A stretch of DNA of 35,623 nucleotides from Candidatus Eiseniibacteriota bacterium (GTDB lineage: Bacteria > Eisenbacteria > RBG-16-71-46): NCBI GenBank assembly GCA_025360715.1, contig JANYBS010000157.1, positions 1 to 35,623 of the forward strand, read 5' to 3'. The notes under the pieces are model-generated. The model saw nothing but the letters and a program-made list of their open reading frames with translations. It was not told where the DNA came from and did no database searches. Position numbers and translations under genes: made by a program. This document shows positions 1-8,967 of this stretch, piece after piece; positions within the stretch are counted from its first letter, which is position 1, and each line of letters begins with the position of its first letter.

Positions 1-1
1 C

Positions 2-1972
2 ATCATCTCGCACATCCTGCAAAGTGAGCCGGCGTGGGGCGCGCTGCCCGCGAAAACGCCGGAGCGCTTGCGCGGCCTGCTGCGCCGCTGCCTCGAGAAG
101 GATGTGCGCCGGCGCCAGCGCGACATCGGCGATGCGCGCATCGAACTCGAGGACCTCGCGACGATGGGCGATTCCGCGCGCACGATGAGTGCAGCGGCAG
201 GCGCGCGCACCGGCGCCCCGCACTGGCGCTTGCTCGCCGGTGTCGCCGTCGTCGCTGTCGCCGTCACTTGGGCGCTCGCTCGCCTGATGACCCCCGCACC
301 CGCGGCCCACGTCGCACGTTTCATCGTAGCCGGTCCGCACCATCGTGAGCTCTATGGAGACGGGATGTCCTGTACGATATCGCCGGATGGGCGCATCATC
401 GCGATGATCGTGGCCGACTCCTCGGGCACGGGCAGCATCTGGGTACGGTCGATGGATGCACTCGAGCCGCATGCGTTGCCCGGCACCCAGGGCGCGCAGA
501 CGTTGTTCTTCTCGCCCGATGGTCGTTCGATCGGGTACTTCGCAGGCGATGCCGGCATGTGGAAGGTCGCTGTCGCCGGCGGCGAGCCCGAGCGCATCTG
601 CTCGACCAAGGCCGCGCGTGGCGGATCGTGGAACCGTGACGGTGTGATCGTGTTCGCGCCATACTCCAACGGCGGCATCTATCGTGTCCCGGCGAACGGC
701 GGCGATCCGGTGCAGGTGACGAAGCCCGATTCCGCGCGCGGCGAGACGGGACATCGCTTCCCGCAGTTCCTTCCGGACGGGAAGCATTTCCTGTTCGTGG
801 GTGTGCCGGCGGGTCCCGATGGCAAGGCGGGCCTGTACGCGGGCTCGCTCGACGGAAGCGCCCCGCGGTCGGTGGCCCGCGTCACTGCAGGAGTCTGGTA
901 CGCAGAGCCGGGCTGGTTGCTCACCACGCGCAGCGACCGGCTGACCGCGCAGCGATTCGACGCGAAGGTCATGAAGTTGCAGGGGGACCCCATCACCCTC
1001 GCGGACTTTCTCGCGTCGACACAGTTCAGCGGCGGGCCGCAGATGACCGCGTCGCGTGACGGCGCGCTCGCCTACATGACGTCGGCGAAGGTGCTGACGC
1101 ATCTCGCGCGGGTCGGCCGGGACGGCAACATCCGGGGTGGCACCGCCATCGCCGATGGGAAATGGACCGCGATCATGCCGGGCCCCGATAGCCATCGCGT
1201 CCTCCTCTGCCGGCTCGGCGATGACGGAAAGGGCGCGATCGTCATCGCCGACCTCGAACGCGGGACCTTGTCGCAGGTCACGGCGCTGGGTGACGACGCC
1301 ACACAGGTGGTCTGGGCGCCCGATGGCCAGCGCATCGCGTATCTGGATGAGAACACCGAGACGATCGTCGTCCTTTCGCTGACGGATGGGAGCAGCCATC
1401 GGTTGCTCGCCAGCGACCATTCGTACAAGCGGGTGCTCGACTGGTCCAAGGACGGCCGGCAATTGCTTTATTCGCGGCTCGATCCCGTCACGAAGTGGGA
1501 CCTGTGGCTGATCGCCGTGGATGGCAACAGTGCGCCCCAGCCGTGTGTGCGCACCACGGCCAACGAGATGTTCGGCGAGTTGTCACCGGACGGGCGGCTG
1601 GTCGCGTTCGTCTCGGATGAGAGCGGGACCGGCCAAGTCTACATCCAGGCGGTGGGCTCCGCGGGACTCAAGTACCAGGTCTCGACGCAGGGGGCTTTCG
1701 CGGCGCACTGGACGAACGGTGGCAAGGAGCTGGCGTGGATGCAAAGCGCCCAGAGCGCCACGAGCATACCGATACTGCGCGCGAGCGTGAGTGTTACGGG
1801 AGAACTCTCGGCCGGACGTCCGGAGCTGGTCTGCCAGCTCCCGATGGGCACCGCCTGGGCGAGCCCCGGGTTCGGCGACGACGCCTTCTTGGTGCTCCTG
1901 CCCGCCGACAAGCCCGACGCCCAGACGATCACCGTGGTGCAGAACTGGCAGCAGGCGCTCAAGAAACCATGA
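2..1972 (+). CDS. Ser/Thr protein kinase-type protein, C-terminal part (5' truncated by window), kinase C-lobe end + TM + PD40/TolB-like beta-propeller
   Basis: Frame 2 is open from the window edge: IISHILQSEPAWGALPAKTPERLRGLLRRCLEKDVRRRQRDIGDARIELEDL is typical of the kinase C-lobe end. A TM segment (WRLLAGVAVVAVAVTWALA) follows, then repeated SPDGR / WNRDG / WAPDGQRIAYL blades. Confidence 0.85.
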   Translation: MISHILQSEPAWGALPAKTPERLRGLLRRCLEKDVRRRQRDIGDARIELEDLATMGDSARTMSAAAGARTGAPHWRLLAGVAVVAVAVTWALARLMTPAPAAHVARFIVAGPHHRELYGDGMSCTISPDGRIIAMIVADSSGTGSIWVRSMDALEPHALPGTQGAQTLFFSPDGRSIGYFAGDAGMWKVAVAGGEPERICSTKAARGGSWNRDGVIVFAPYSNGGIYRVPANGGDPVQVTKPDSARGETGHRFPQFLPDGKHFLFVGVPAGPDGKAGLYAGSLDGSAPRSVARVTAGVWYAEPGWLLTTRSDRLTAQRFDAKVMKLQGDPITLADFLASTQFSGGPQMTASRDGALAYMTSAKVLTHLARVGRDGNIRGGTAIADGKWTAIMPGPDSHRVLLCRLGDDGKGAIVIADLERGTLSQVTALGDDATQVVWAPDGQRIAYLDENTETIVVLSLTDGSSHRLLASDHSYKRVLDWSKDGRQLLYSRLDPVTKWDLWLIAVDGNSAPQPCVRTTANEMFGELSPDGRLVAFVSDESGTGQVYIQAVGSAGLKYQVSTQGAFAAHWTNGGKELAWMQSAQSATSIPILRASVSVTGELSAGRPELVCQLPMGTAWASPGFGDDAFLVLLPADKPDAQTITVVQNWQQALKKP

Positions 1973-1987
1973 CGCGCCGGGGGTGAC

Positions 1988-2029
1988 CTTCGCGCGGCTG
2001 CGTTCGCTCACCCGCGAGCTGGCGCGAAG
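1988..2029. terminator. Inverted repeat between convergent genes (possible bidirectional terminator)
   Basis: CTTCGCGC (1988-1995) and GCGCGAAG (2022-2029) are perfect 8-bp complements between the stops of the kinase gene and the minus-strand orphan; no T tract. Confidence 0.35.
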
Positions 2030-2039
2030 TCGCGACCGC

Positions 2040-3902
2040 CTAGGGTATGTCCGGCAGCGCGCCTTCGTCGAGTTCGATCTCGTCGTCTTCACCGCCGCGG
2101 AAGATCCACCACGAACCACTCGCGTCCCCGCGCATGTGCGCCGGGCGGTTGGGCGTGGGGCCGCCGTCGCGGATGAGCGAGCCGGGCATCTTGGAAAGCC
2201 CGTAGTCCGCCAGCTTGCGGTCCAACTGCAGCAAGAGGAGTTCCTGATAGATGGCCGCGGTGATGGCCTTCTCGTACTGGCGGATCAGGTAGAGCGTGGT
2301 CTTGACCGTGTCCCAGGTGTGGCCGCAGTCCTTGAATACGACGCGGTCGAAATCGCGCGCCTGCGCGAGCGCCAGCACGTCGGCGCGCCACGACGGATCC
2401 GATTCCAGCTCGTCGATCTTCGCGAGGTAGTGGACCGTCTTCACCGCAACGCGCGGCATGGCGGCTTTGTTCTCCTTGTCGATCTCCTTCATGAACTCCG
2501 TGCGCGCCGCTTCGGCGTCGCCTTCGAGCGCGAGTGCGACCACATTGTTGCGCAGCGATTGCAGCTTCTTGGCGACCTTACGGCGGCGGTAGCGCTCGCG
2601 GCCGAACATGACGATCTGGTCGAGCGCGATGCCGATGATCGCGCCGGTCGCCACCGCGCCTGGCGAGACGCCGGTGAACACTTCGGCGACCTTGCCCGAT
2701 GCAGGGGTGAGCGAGTGCTGTTGGATCGCGTCCTGCGCGTAAGCGCGCCATGCGCTGTCCTGCGGCTTGTTGATCGCGAACTTGGCCAGGTTCGACGCCA
2801 GGTCGCCCGAGGTCTGCACGCCGTACTCCAGCAGGCGCTCACCGCCCAGGTCTTTGGTGGTGCCCCAAGGATCGATCGCGTCGCTCTCGACGGGCGCGTT
2901 GTTGCGCGGCGGCGGGGGCGGCGGGATCTGGCCGATGCGGCCGGTGGGCGTGGGCGCCTGGTTGGATGTGACGTCGAGCGTGCGCAGCGCGTCCTTGCCC
3001 TGCTCGCGCACGAGCGGGCGCGCGGAGCCGCGCAGCATCCACTCCAGGTCGAGCTTGGCCTTGATCTTCTGCTTGTTGTGGTTGAAGTCCATGAGCGACA
3101 GGCCGTAGCAGCAGAACGCGCCGCAGCGCTCGTGATTGCCCGTGAAGTGCACCTGCCGCACGACATGGGCATAGAGATGGTCGGCGAACTCGGCCCACTG
3201 GGCGCGGCGGTCCATGAGCGTCTCGAGATGCTCATCGACCGAGTTGAAGGTCATCTGGCCGTAGTAGCGGAACTCCTGAAGCCGCTCCTCGAGTTCCACG
3301 TCCGTGGCGTACTTGCTGTTCACCAGCTCGCCGGGAGCGCGATTGCTGTCCGCGGTCTTGTTCTTGTAGACCGAGCGCGCGGTGGTGACGGGATGCCGTA
3401 CGTTATAGGCCGCGCCACGGACCTTCTGAAGCGTGCTGTCGCCCATGAGCATCTTGCCGCGGCGCGCGGCGCGCAGGTACTTCCTGAGGATCTTGTCGAC
3501 TGCGACCGGCAGCAGTCCCAGCGGCAGCACGTCGAGCGTGCCGTAGATGATGCCGCGGCGCAGCTTGGTCTCGTGGCGCGCGTACGTGACGGCCTGCACG
3601 CCCTTGGCGACGGCGATGCCGACGACGATGCCGATCGCCGGGCCGATGCCGAAGGTCACGGCCGCCGTGGCCACGCCAGCGGCGCCGATGGCCGCAGCAG
3701 CGCACATGACGCCGACGCCGCATGCGACCTTGATAGCCGATTCGCCGCCCCAGGCCACGAACTCCTTGTCGCGCCACCAGCCCTTGAGTGCTGGGCCGAT
3801 CTTGGTGCGCTTGGCGCTGCGCAGCGCATCGTTGATGAGCGCGTCCGCCCGGCTCTTGTAATCGGGGTCGAGCAGCTGGATGTCAGGGGCATCGAGTGGC
3901 AT
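2040..3902 (-). CDS. Hypothetical protein with Gly/Ala-rich hydrophobic segments, HERCGAFCCYG motif and poly-Pro linker
   Basis: Best start is MPLDAPDIQLLDPDYKS at 3902 with GGGAG upstream. The longer ORF (to 4733) would overlap the TPR gene. Hydrophobic segment GVGVMCAAAAIGAAGVATAAVTFGIGPAIGIVVGIAVAKG. Confidence 0.75.
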   Translation of the reverse strand: MPLDAPDIQLLDPDYKSRADALINDALRSAKRTKIGPALKGWWRDKEFVAWGGESAIKVACGVGVMCAAAAIGAAGVATAAVTFGIGPAIGIVVGIAVAKGVQAVTYARHETKLRRGIIYGTLDVLPLGLLPVAVDKILRKYLRAARRGKMLMGDSTLQKVRGAAYNVRHPVTTARSVYKNKTADSNRAPGELVNSKYATDVELEERLQEFRYYGQMTFNSVDEHLETLMDRRAQWAEFADHLYAHVVRQVHFTGNHERCGAFCCYGLSLMDFNHNKQKIKAKLDLEWMLRGSARPLVREQGKDALRTLDVTSNQAPTPTGRIGQIPPPPPPRNNAPVESDAIDPWGTTKDLGGERLLEYGVQTSGDLASNLAKFAINKPQDSAWRAYAQDAIQQHSLTPASGKVAEVFTGVSPGAVATGAIIGIALDQIVMFGRERYRRRKVAKKLQSLRNNVVALALEGDAEAARTEFMKEIDKENKAAMPRVAVKTVHYLAKIDELESDPSWRADVLALAQARDFDRVVFKDCGHTWDTVKTTLYLIRQYEKAITAAIYQELLLLQLDRKLADYGLSKMPGSLIRDGGPTPNRPAHMRGDASGSWWIFRGGEDDEIELDEGALPDIP

Positions 3903-4055
3903 CGCAGAGCTCCCGTGGGTGAAAGGCGGCGGATCGAGCGTAAGGAGGCTAACACGCTTGCCCACATGGACGTGCGGGCGAAATACCGGCGAAGCACTGT
4001 GCCGGGATCCCGCATGGCAAAGTCGCGGATGGATCCGGCCGATAACCTGTGGACC

Positions 4056-4994
4056 ATGAGTCCCCGTCCTGCACCTCTGCCGGGCTCCGCCCGCGATATC
4101 GCCCAGCGGCTCTCGCACGAGCGTGAGTTCGTCGAGGCGGTGCTGTGCTTGGAGCGCGCGCTTGCAGAGGCGGGCACCGATGAGCGCGCGCAGATCGCCG
4201 CCGACCTGGGCGATGTCGCGCGGCTGGCAAGCGAGGCGCAGGAGTACGAGACGGCGCAGCACGCGCTCGAGGTGGCGACGGCGGCCGTGAACTGGGCTGA
4301 CCTGCACTGCCAGTTGGGCACCGTGCATCTGCAACGCGGACGCCGCGTCGAGGCGCGCCGCGCGTTCGACCGCGCGCTCACGCTCAATCCACGCTATCGC
4401 GCTGCGGCGGTCGAGCGCGCCCTGCTCGATGCGCGCGAGGGCCGCATCGGCGAGGCGATGGAGACGTTGCGTGCATTGGTGAGCGACGGCACCGTGCATG
4501 AGCCGCGCGCCTTCGAGCAAGGGCTTGGGGCTCTGGGCGAGGCCGAGTTCGAGGACGCCGAGCCGCTGCTGCGCCGCGGGCTCGACATCGGCGATGCGTG
4601 GCTCGACCAGCAGCTGGGCGGCTACCAATCGCTTGTCGATCACGGCGACATGGCGGGCGCGCTGGAACGGATCCGCGCGGCAGTCGAGGAGCGGCCGGGC
4701 TATCCGGACCTGCACCTGCTGCTCGGCGCGCACGAACTGTCGATGGGGGCGCTCGACGATGCGATCGAATCACTCTCGCATGCGCTCGAAGTGCATCCGG
4801 ACTATCACGCTGCGCGCGTGGAGTTCGCGCGCGCGCTCGAGCGGCTCGGCGATACGCCGCAGGCGCTCGCGCAACTGGCGCTGGTGCTGGCACAGGATCC
4901 CGCCCACGCCGGCGCGCGCACGCTTCACGAGCGCCTGACGTCAAGGCGGCGCCAAGTGCGCAAGGCCTCGGAAAGCCTTCCACATCGCGCTTGA
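4056..4994 (+). CDS. TPR-repeat protein
   Basis: [40 protein letters not shown]...; repeated TPR signatures ([63 protein letters not shown]). Confidence 0.8.
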   Translation: MSPRPAPLPGSARDIAQRLSHEREFVEAVLCLERALAEAGTDERAQIAADLGDVARLASEAQEYETAQHALEVATAAVNWADLHCQLGTVHLQRGRRVEARRAFDRALTLNPRYRAAAVERALLDAREGRIGEAMETLRALVSDGTVHEPRAFEQGLGALGEAEFEDAEPLLRRGLDIGDAWLDQQLGGYQSLVDHGDMAGALERIRAAVEERPGYPDLHLLLGAHELSMGALDDAIESLSHALEVHPDYHAARVEFARALERLGDTPQALAQLALVLAQDPAHAGARTLHERLTSRRRQVRKASESLPHRA

Positions 4995-5073
4995 TTCCGA
5001 GCGAGCGGGGGAGCAACCTACTGCTTGGGCACGGGCTTTCTCTCCGGCTTCAGCCACTCAGGGAGGACCACCT

Positions 5074-5280
5074 ATGGCGCGTGGCACCGTCACGTGGTTC
5101 AACGACCAGAAGGGCTACGGTTTCATCTCCACCGAAGAGGGCCAGCAGGACGACGTCTTCGTCCATTTCAGCGCCATCGAATGCCAGGGCTTCAAGACCT
5201 TGCACGAAGGTGACGCTGTCAAGTTCGAGATCACCAACAGCGCGCGAGGAAGCGAAGCCACTCACGTCAGTCGAGTCTGA
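5074..5280 (+). CDS. csp: Cold-shock domain protein (CspA family)
   Basis: 68 aa, [39 protein letters not shown]1 (KGYGFI) and RNP2 (VFVHF) motifs; GGGAGGA SD upstream. Confidence 0.95.
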   Translation: MARGTVTWFNDQKGYGFISTEEGQQDDVFVHFSAIECQGFKTLHEGDAVKFEITNSARGSEATHVSRV

Positions 5281-5312
5281 TCGGTAGCACCGTCCACGCC
5301 CGTCGACCCCCA

Positions 5313-5337
5313 CGGCCCGATGCCATGCATCGGGCCG
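5313..5337 (+). terminator. Perfect 11-bp hairpin downstream of the csp gene
   Basis: CGGCCCGATGC-CAT-GCATCGGGCCG, about 33 nt after the csp stop; strong GC-rich stem, no U tract. Confidence 0.55.
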
Positions 5338-5500
5338 CGTGTATGCCACGGAAGGCGCTCCTCAAGGCTTCGCCTTGGCGCCCGGGCCTGAACCGGGGCT
5401 GCCCCGAACGCATCGGACGGTGCCCGGCAGGGGGGTGTTTCGGCGACCTGCTCGCCCCCCCCTTTTGCCCTCGTTTGACACAGGCTCTATCCTGAGGCCC

Positions 5501-8488
5501 ATGTTCGAGTCCATCCTGAAGTCCGTCTTCGGTTCCAAACACGACCGCGATATCAAGCGGGTGCGCCCCATCGTCGAAGAGATCAACCGTCTATCCGATG
5601 AGTGGGACACCCTTTCCGATGACCAGCTCCGCGCCAAGACCCCGGAATTCCGGCAGCGACTGGAGGCTGGCGAAGAGACTTTGGACGACCTGCTGCCCGA
5701 GGCCTTCGCCGCGGTCAAACAGGCGTGCAAGCGCCTGTGCGGCAAGACCTGGGACGTGGTGGGCATCCCGCTCACCTGGCAGATCGTTCCTTATGACGTG
5801 CAGCTCATCGGCGGCATCATGCTCCACGAGGGCAAGATCGCCGAGATGGGCACCGGCGAGGGCAAGACCCTGGTCGCGACGCTGCCGCTGTACCTGAACG
5901 GCGTCACGGGCCGCGGCGTGCACCTGGTCACCGTCAACGATTACCTGGCCCGCCGCGACTCGCAGTGGATGGGCGAGATCTTCAAGTTCCTCGGCCTGAC
6001 CGTGGGCTGCATCCAGAACCAGATGGATCCGCCCACGCGCCGGGACCAATACGCCTGCGACATCACCTACGGCACGAACAACGAGTTCGGCTTCGACTAC
6101 TTGCGTGACAACATGGCGGTGCGCCCGGAGTACAAGGTGCAGCGACCGTTCTTCTACGCGATCGTCGACGAAGTCGACTCGGTGCTTATCGACGAGGCGC
6201 GCACGCCGCTCATCATCTCGGGCCCTGTGGAGTCCGAGGACCAGGGCTTCGACGAGATGAAGCCGCTGGTCGAGCGCCTGGTGAAGGCGCAGCAGAACTG
6301 GGCGGCCGAGCAGATGACCGAGGCCGAGGTGCTGCTCAAGCAGCCGCAGAAGGAGTACGACGCCGGCGTGAAGCTGCTGCAGGTGCAGCGCGCGGCGCCC
6401 AAGCACAAGCGCTTCACGAAGCTGCTTTCCGATCAGCCGGGACTCAAGAAGCTCATCAACAAGACCGAGCTCGAGTTCCTGCGCGACAAGCGCATGCATG
6501 AGCTGGACGAGGACCTGTATTACACGATCGATGAGAAGTCGCGGAACATCGACCTTCTCGACAAAGGCCGTGTGCTCATGTCACCGACCGAGCCCGAGAA
6601 GTTCGTCGTGCCCGACCTGGCGGCACAGCTGAGCGAGCTCGAAGGCCGCGAGGACATCGCGCCCGAAGCCCGCATCGCGGAACGTGACCGCATCTACAAG
6701 GCGTATGGCGCGCAGAACGATCGCATCCACAGCATCAGCGCCCTGCTCAAGGCGTACTCGCTCTTCGAGAAGGACGTCGAGTACGTGGTGCAAGAGGGCA
6801 AGGTCATGATCGTCGATGAGTTCACGGGCCGGCTCATGCCGGGCCGGCGGTACTCCGACGGCTTGCACCAGGCGATCGAGGCCAAGGAAGGCGTCACGGT
6901 CGAGGGCGAGACCCAGACCCTGGCCACGATCACGTTGCAGAATTTCTTCCGCATGTACGAGAAGCTCGCGGGCATGACGGGTACGGCCGAGACCGAGGCC
7001 GGGGAGTTCTGGGAGATCTACAAGCTCGACGTGGCCGTGATCCCCACCAACCGTCCGGTGGCGCGCAAAGACGAGAACGATGTGGTGTTCCGCACCAAGC
7101 GCGAGAAGTTCAAGGCGGTGATCGACGAGATCGCAGCGTGTCATGAGCGGGGCCAGCCCGTGCTCGTGGGCACGATCTCGGTCGAGGTGAGCGAGCTGCT
7201 TTCGCGCATGCTCAAGATCCGCGGCGTCAAGCACAGCGTGCTCAACGCCAAGTTCCACCAGCAGGAGGCCGAGATCGTCTCGGCGGCGGGTCAGCGCGGC
7301 GCGGTCACCATCGCGACGAACATGGCCGGCCGTGGTACCGACATCAAGCTGGGCGAGGGCGTGCCGGGTCTGGGCGGATTGTTCATCTTGGGCACCGAGC
7401 GCCATGAGTCGCGCCGCATCGACCGGCAGCTGCGCGGTCGTGCCGGCCGCCAGGGCGACCCGGGCGCTTCGCGTTTCTTCCTGTCGCTCGAAGACGACCT
7501 CATGCGCTTGTTCGGCAGTGAGCGCATCTCGAGTCTCATGGAGCGCATGGGTGTGCAGGAAGGCGAGGTCATCGAGCATTCCATGGTGACCGGCGCCATC
7601 TCGCGCGCGCAGAAGCGGGTCGAGGCGCACAACTTCGACATCCGCAAACATCTGCTCGAGTACGACAACGTCATGAACAAGCAGCGCGAAGAGGTCTACC
7701 GCCAGCGCAACGAAGCGCTGATGCAGGAGGACATCTCGGAGCGCGTGCTCGATGATCTGCACGAGGCGGTCACCGACCGCGCCCAGCGCCTGCTCGGCGA
7801 TGAGAAGATCCATCGCGACGAGTGGAACCTGCGCGGTCTGGCCGAGGAACTGGCGTACCTGCTCATGACACCCGTCACGACTGACGATCTGCAGGGCCCG
7901 CGCGTGGAGAGCGTGATCGAGAACGCCACGGCGCTCGCCGAGCGCTCCTACCGTGCGCGCGAAGTGGAGTTCACGCCCGAAGTCATGCGCGAGCTCGAAA
8001 GGCACTTGTACCTGTACACGCTCGATGAGCACTGGCGCGATCACCTGCACGAACTCGACCACGTCAAGGGCGGCATCGGCTTGCGCGCTTACGGCCAGCG
8101 CGATCCACTGATCGAGTACAAGAAGGAAGCCTTCGCGCTCTTCGAGACCATGATGAACGAGGTCCGTGAGGACTTCGTGCAGCGGCTCTTCCGCGTACAG
8201 TTGGCGCCGCAGGCCGCTCAGCAGGTGATCGAGAGCGCACCGGAGCCGCCGCGGCAGATGGTGGCGCAGCACGCCGAGGCGCAGAGTTTTGGCGGCGCCC
8301 TGCAGGCGGAGCAGACGGGCGAGCCGCAGGTCGGTTCTGCGCCGCAGGCGCAACATCGTCCGCAGCCGGTCGAGCCGGTGCGCAATGCGCCGCGCGTCGG
8401 CCGCAACGACCCGTGCTGGTGCGGGAGCGGCAAGAAGTACAAGAAGTGCCATCAGGCGAGCGATGAAGGTTCGGGGAGCGCCGCGTGA
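5501..8488 (+). CDS. secA: Preprotein translocase ATPase SecA
   Basis: [20 protein letters not shown]...; Walker [55 protein letters not shown]-terminal zinc motif [13 protein letters not shown]. Confidence 0.98.
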   Translation: MFESILKSVFGSKHDRDIKRVRPIVEEINRLSDEWDTLSDDQLRAKTPEFRQRLEAGEETLDDLLPEAFAAVKQACKRLCGKTWDVVGIPLTWQIVPYDVQLIGGIMLHEGKIAEMGTGEGKTLVATLPLYLNGVTGRGVHLVTVNDYLARRDSQWMGEIFKFLGLTVGCIQNQMDPPTRRDQYACDITYGTNNEFGFDYLRDNMAVRPEYKVQRPFFYAIVDEVDSVLIDEARTPLIISGPVESEDQGFDEMKPLVERLVKAQQNWAAEQMTEAEVLLKQPQKEYDAGVKLLQVQRAAPKHKRFTKLLSDQPGLKKLINKTELEFLRDKRMHELDEDLYYTIDEKSRNIDLLDKGRVLMSPTEPEKFVVPDLAAQLSELEGREDIAPEARIAERDRIYKAYGAQNDRIHSISALLKAYSLFEKDVEYVVQEGKVMIVDEFTGRLMPGRRYSDGLHQAIEAKEGVTVEGETQTLATITLQNFFRMYEKLAGMTGTAETEAGEFWEIYKLDVAVIPTNRPVARKDENDVVFRTKREKFKAVIDEIAACHERGQPVLVGTISVEVSELLSRMLKIRGVKHSVLNAKFHQQEAEIVSAAGQRGAVTIATNMAGRGTDIKLGEGVPGLGGLFILGTERHESRRIDRQLRGRAGRQGDPGASRFFLSLEDDLMRLFGSERISSLMERMGVQEGEVIEHSMVTGAISRAQKRVEAHNFDIRKHLLEYDNVMNKQREEVYRQRNEALMQEDISERVLDDLHEAVTDRAQRLLGDEKIHRDEWNLRGLAEELAYLLMTPVTTDDLQGPRVESVIENATALAERSYRAREVEFTPEVMRELERHLYLYTLDEHWRDHLHELDHVKGGIGLRAYGQRDPLIEYKKEAFALFETMMNEVREDFVQRLFRVQLAPQAAQQVIESAPEPPRQMVAQHAEAQSFGGALQAEQTGEPQVGSAPQAQHRPQPVEPVRNAPRVGRNDPCWCGSGKKYKKCHQASDEGSGSAA

Positions 8489-8967
8489 GCGAACGCGTGC
8501 CTCACGAAGGCGTGCTGAAGCTCCTGCGGCTGCTCGCGGACCGGCTCGAGGATCACCTCGAAGGCGATGAACTCGCGCTCGAGACGCTTGCTGACACGCT
8601 CGAGGACGAGGACTTCTCCGGCGACGAGATCCAGGCGGCGATCGCAGCGGTCCGCAGCCTTGCGGGCGTCGGCCCCGCTGCCGGCTGGGTCGCGGGCCCG
8701 CCGGGTGTGAACGCCTCGCGCGTGCTCAGCCATGAGGAGCGTGAATCGTTGAGCACCGAGGCGTGGGGATATCTCCTTGGCCTTCGTCAGGGCGGCGCAC
8801 TGGACCCGGAACAGTTCGAGCGCGTTCTGGACCTGCTCACGGGCAGTGGCGTGCGACCGGTGTCGGAAGAGCTGGCGCGCGAGGTGGCATCACGGGTGGT
8901 GATGGAACATGACGATGCAGGGCACGCGGGAGAGGCCGGACATGGCGACATCGAAGTCGCGCACTGA
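8485..8967 (+). CDS. smg: Smg / DUF494 family protein
   Basis: GTG start overlaps the secA stop. [38 protein letters not shown] is characteristic of DUF494; position next to topA fits the smg-topA neighbourhood. Confidence 0.8.
   Translation: MSERVPHEGVLKLLRLLADRLEDHLEGDELALETLADTLEDEDFSGDEIQAAIAAVRSLAGVGPAAGWVAGPPGVNASRVLSHEERESLSTEAWGYLLGLRQGGALDPEQFERVLDLLTGSGVRPVSEELAREVASRVVMEHDDAGHAGEAGHGDIEVAH

Noticed and set aside
3903-4733. N-terminal extension of the minus-strand orphan ORF and the + ORF 1791-4055 extension of the TPR gene
   Set aside because: Each extension overlaps a supported gene on the other strand, and a good internal start (with SD for the orphan) exists.
6581-8452. Long minus-strand ORFs opposite secA, topA (8837-11053), dapA/dapB (13752-15545) and the HEXXH gene (16716-18800)
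   Set aside because: Antisense shadow ORFs typical of high-GC DNA; His/Arg/Leu/Ala-rich translations with no recognisable domains, opposite well-supported genes.
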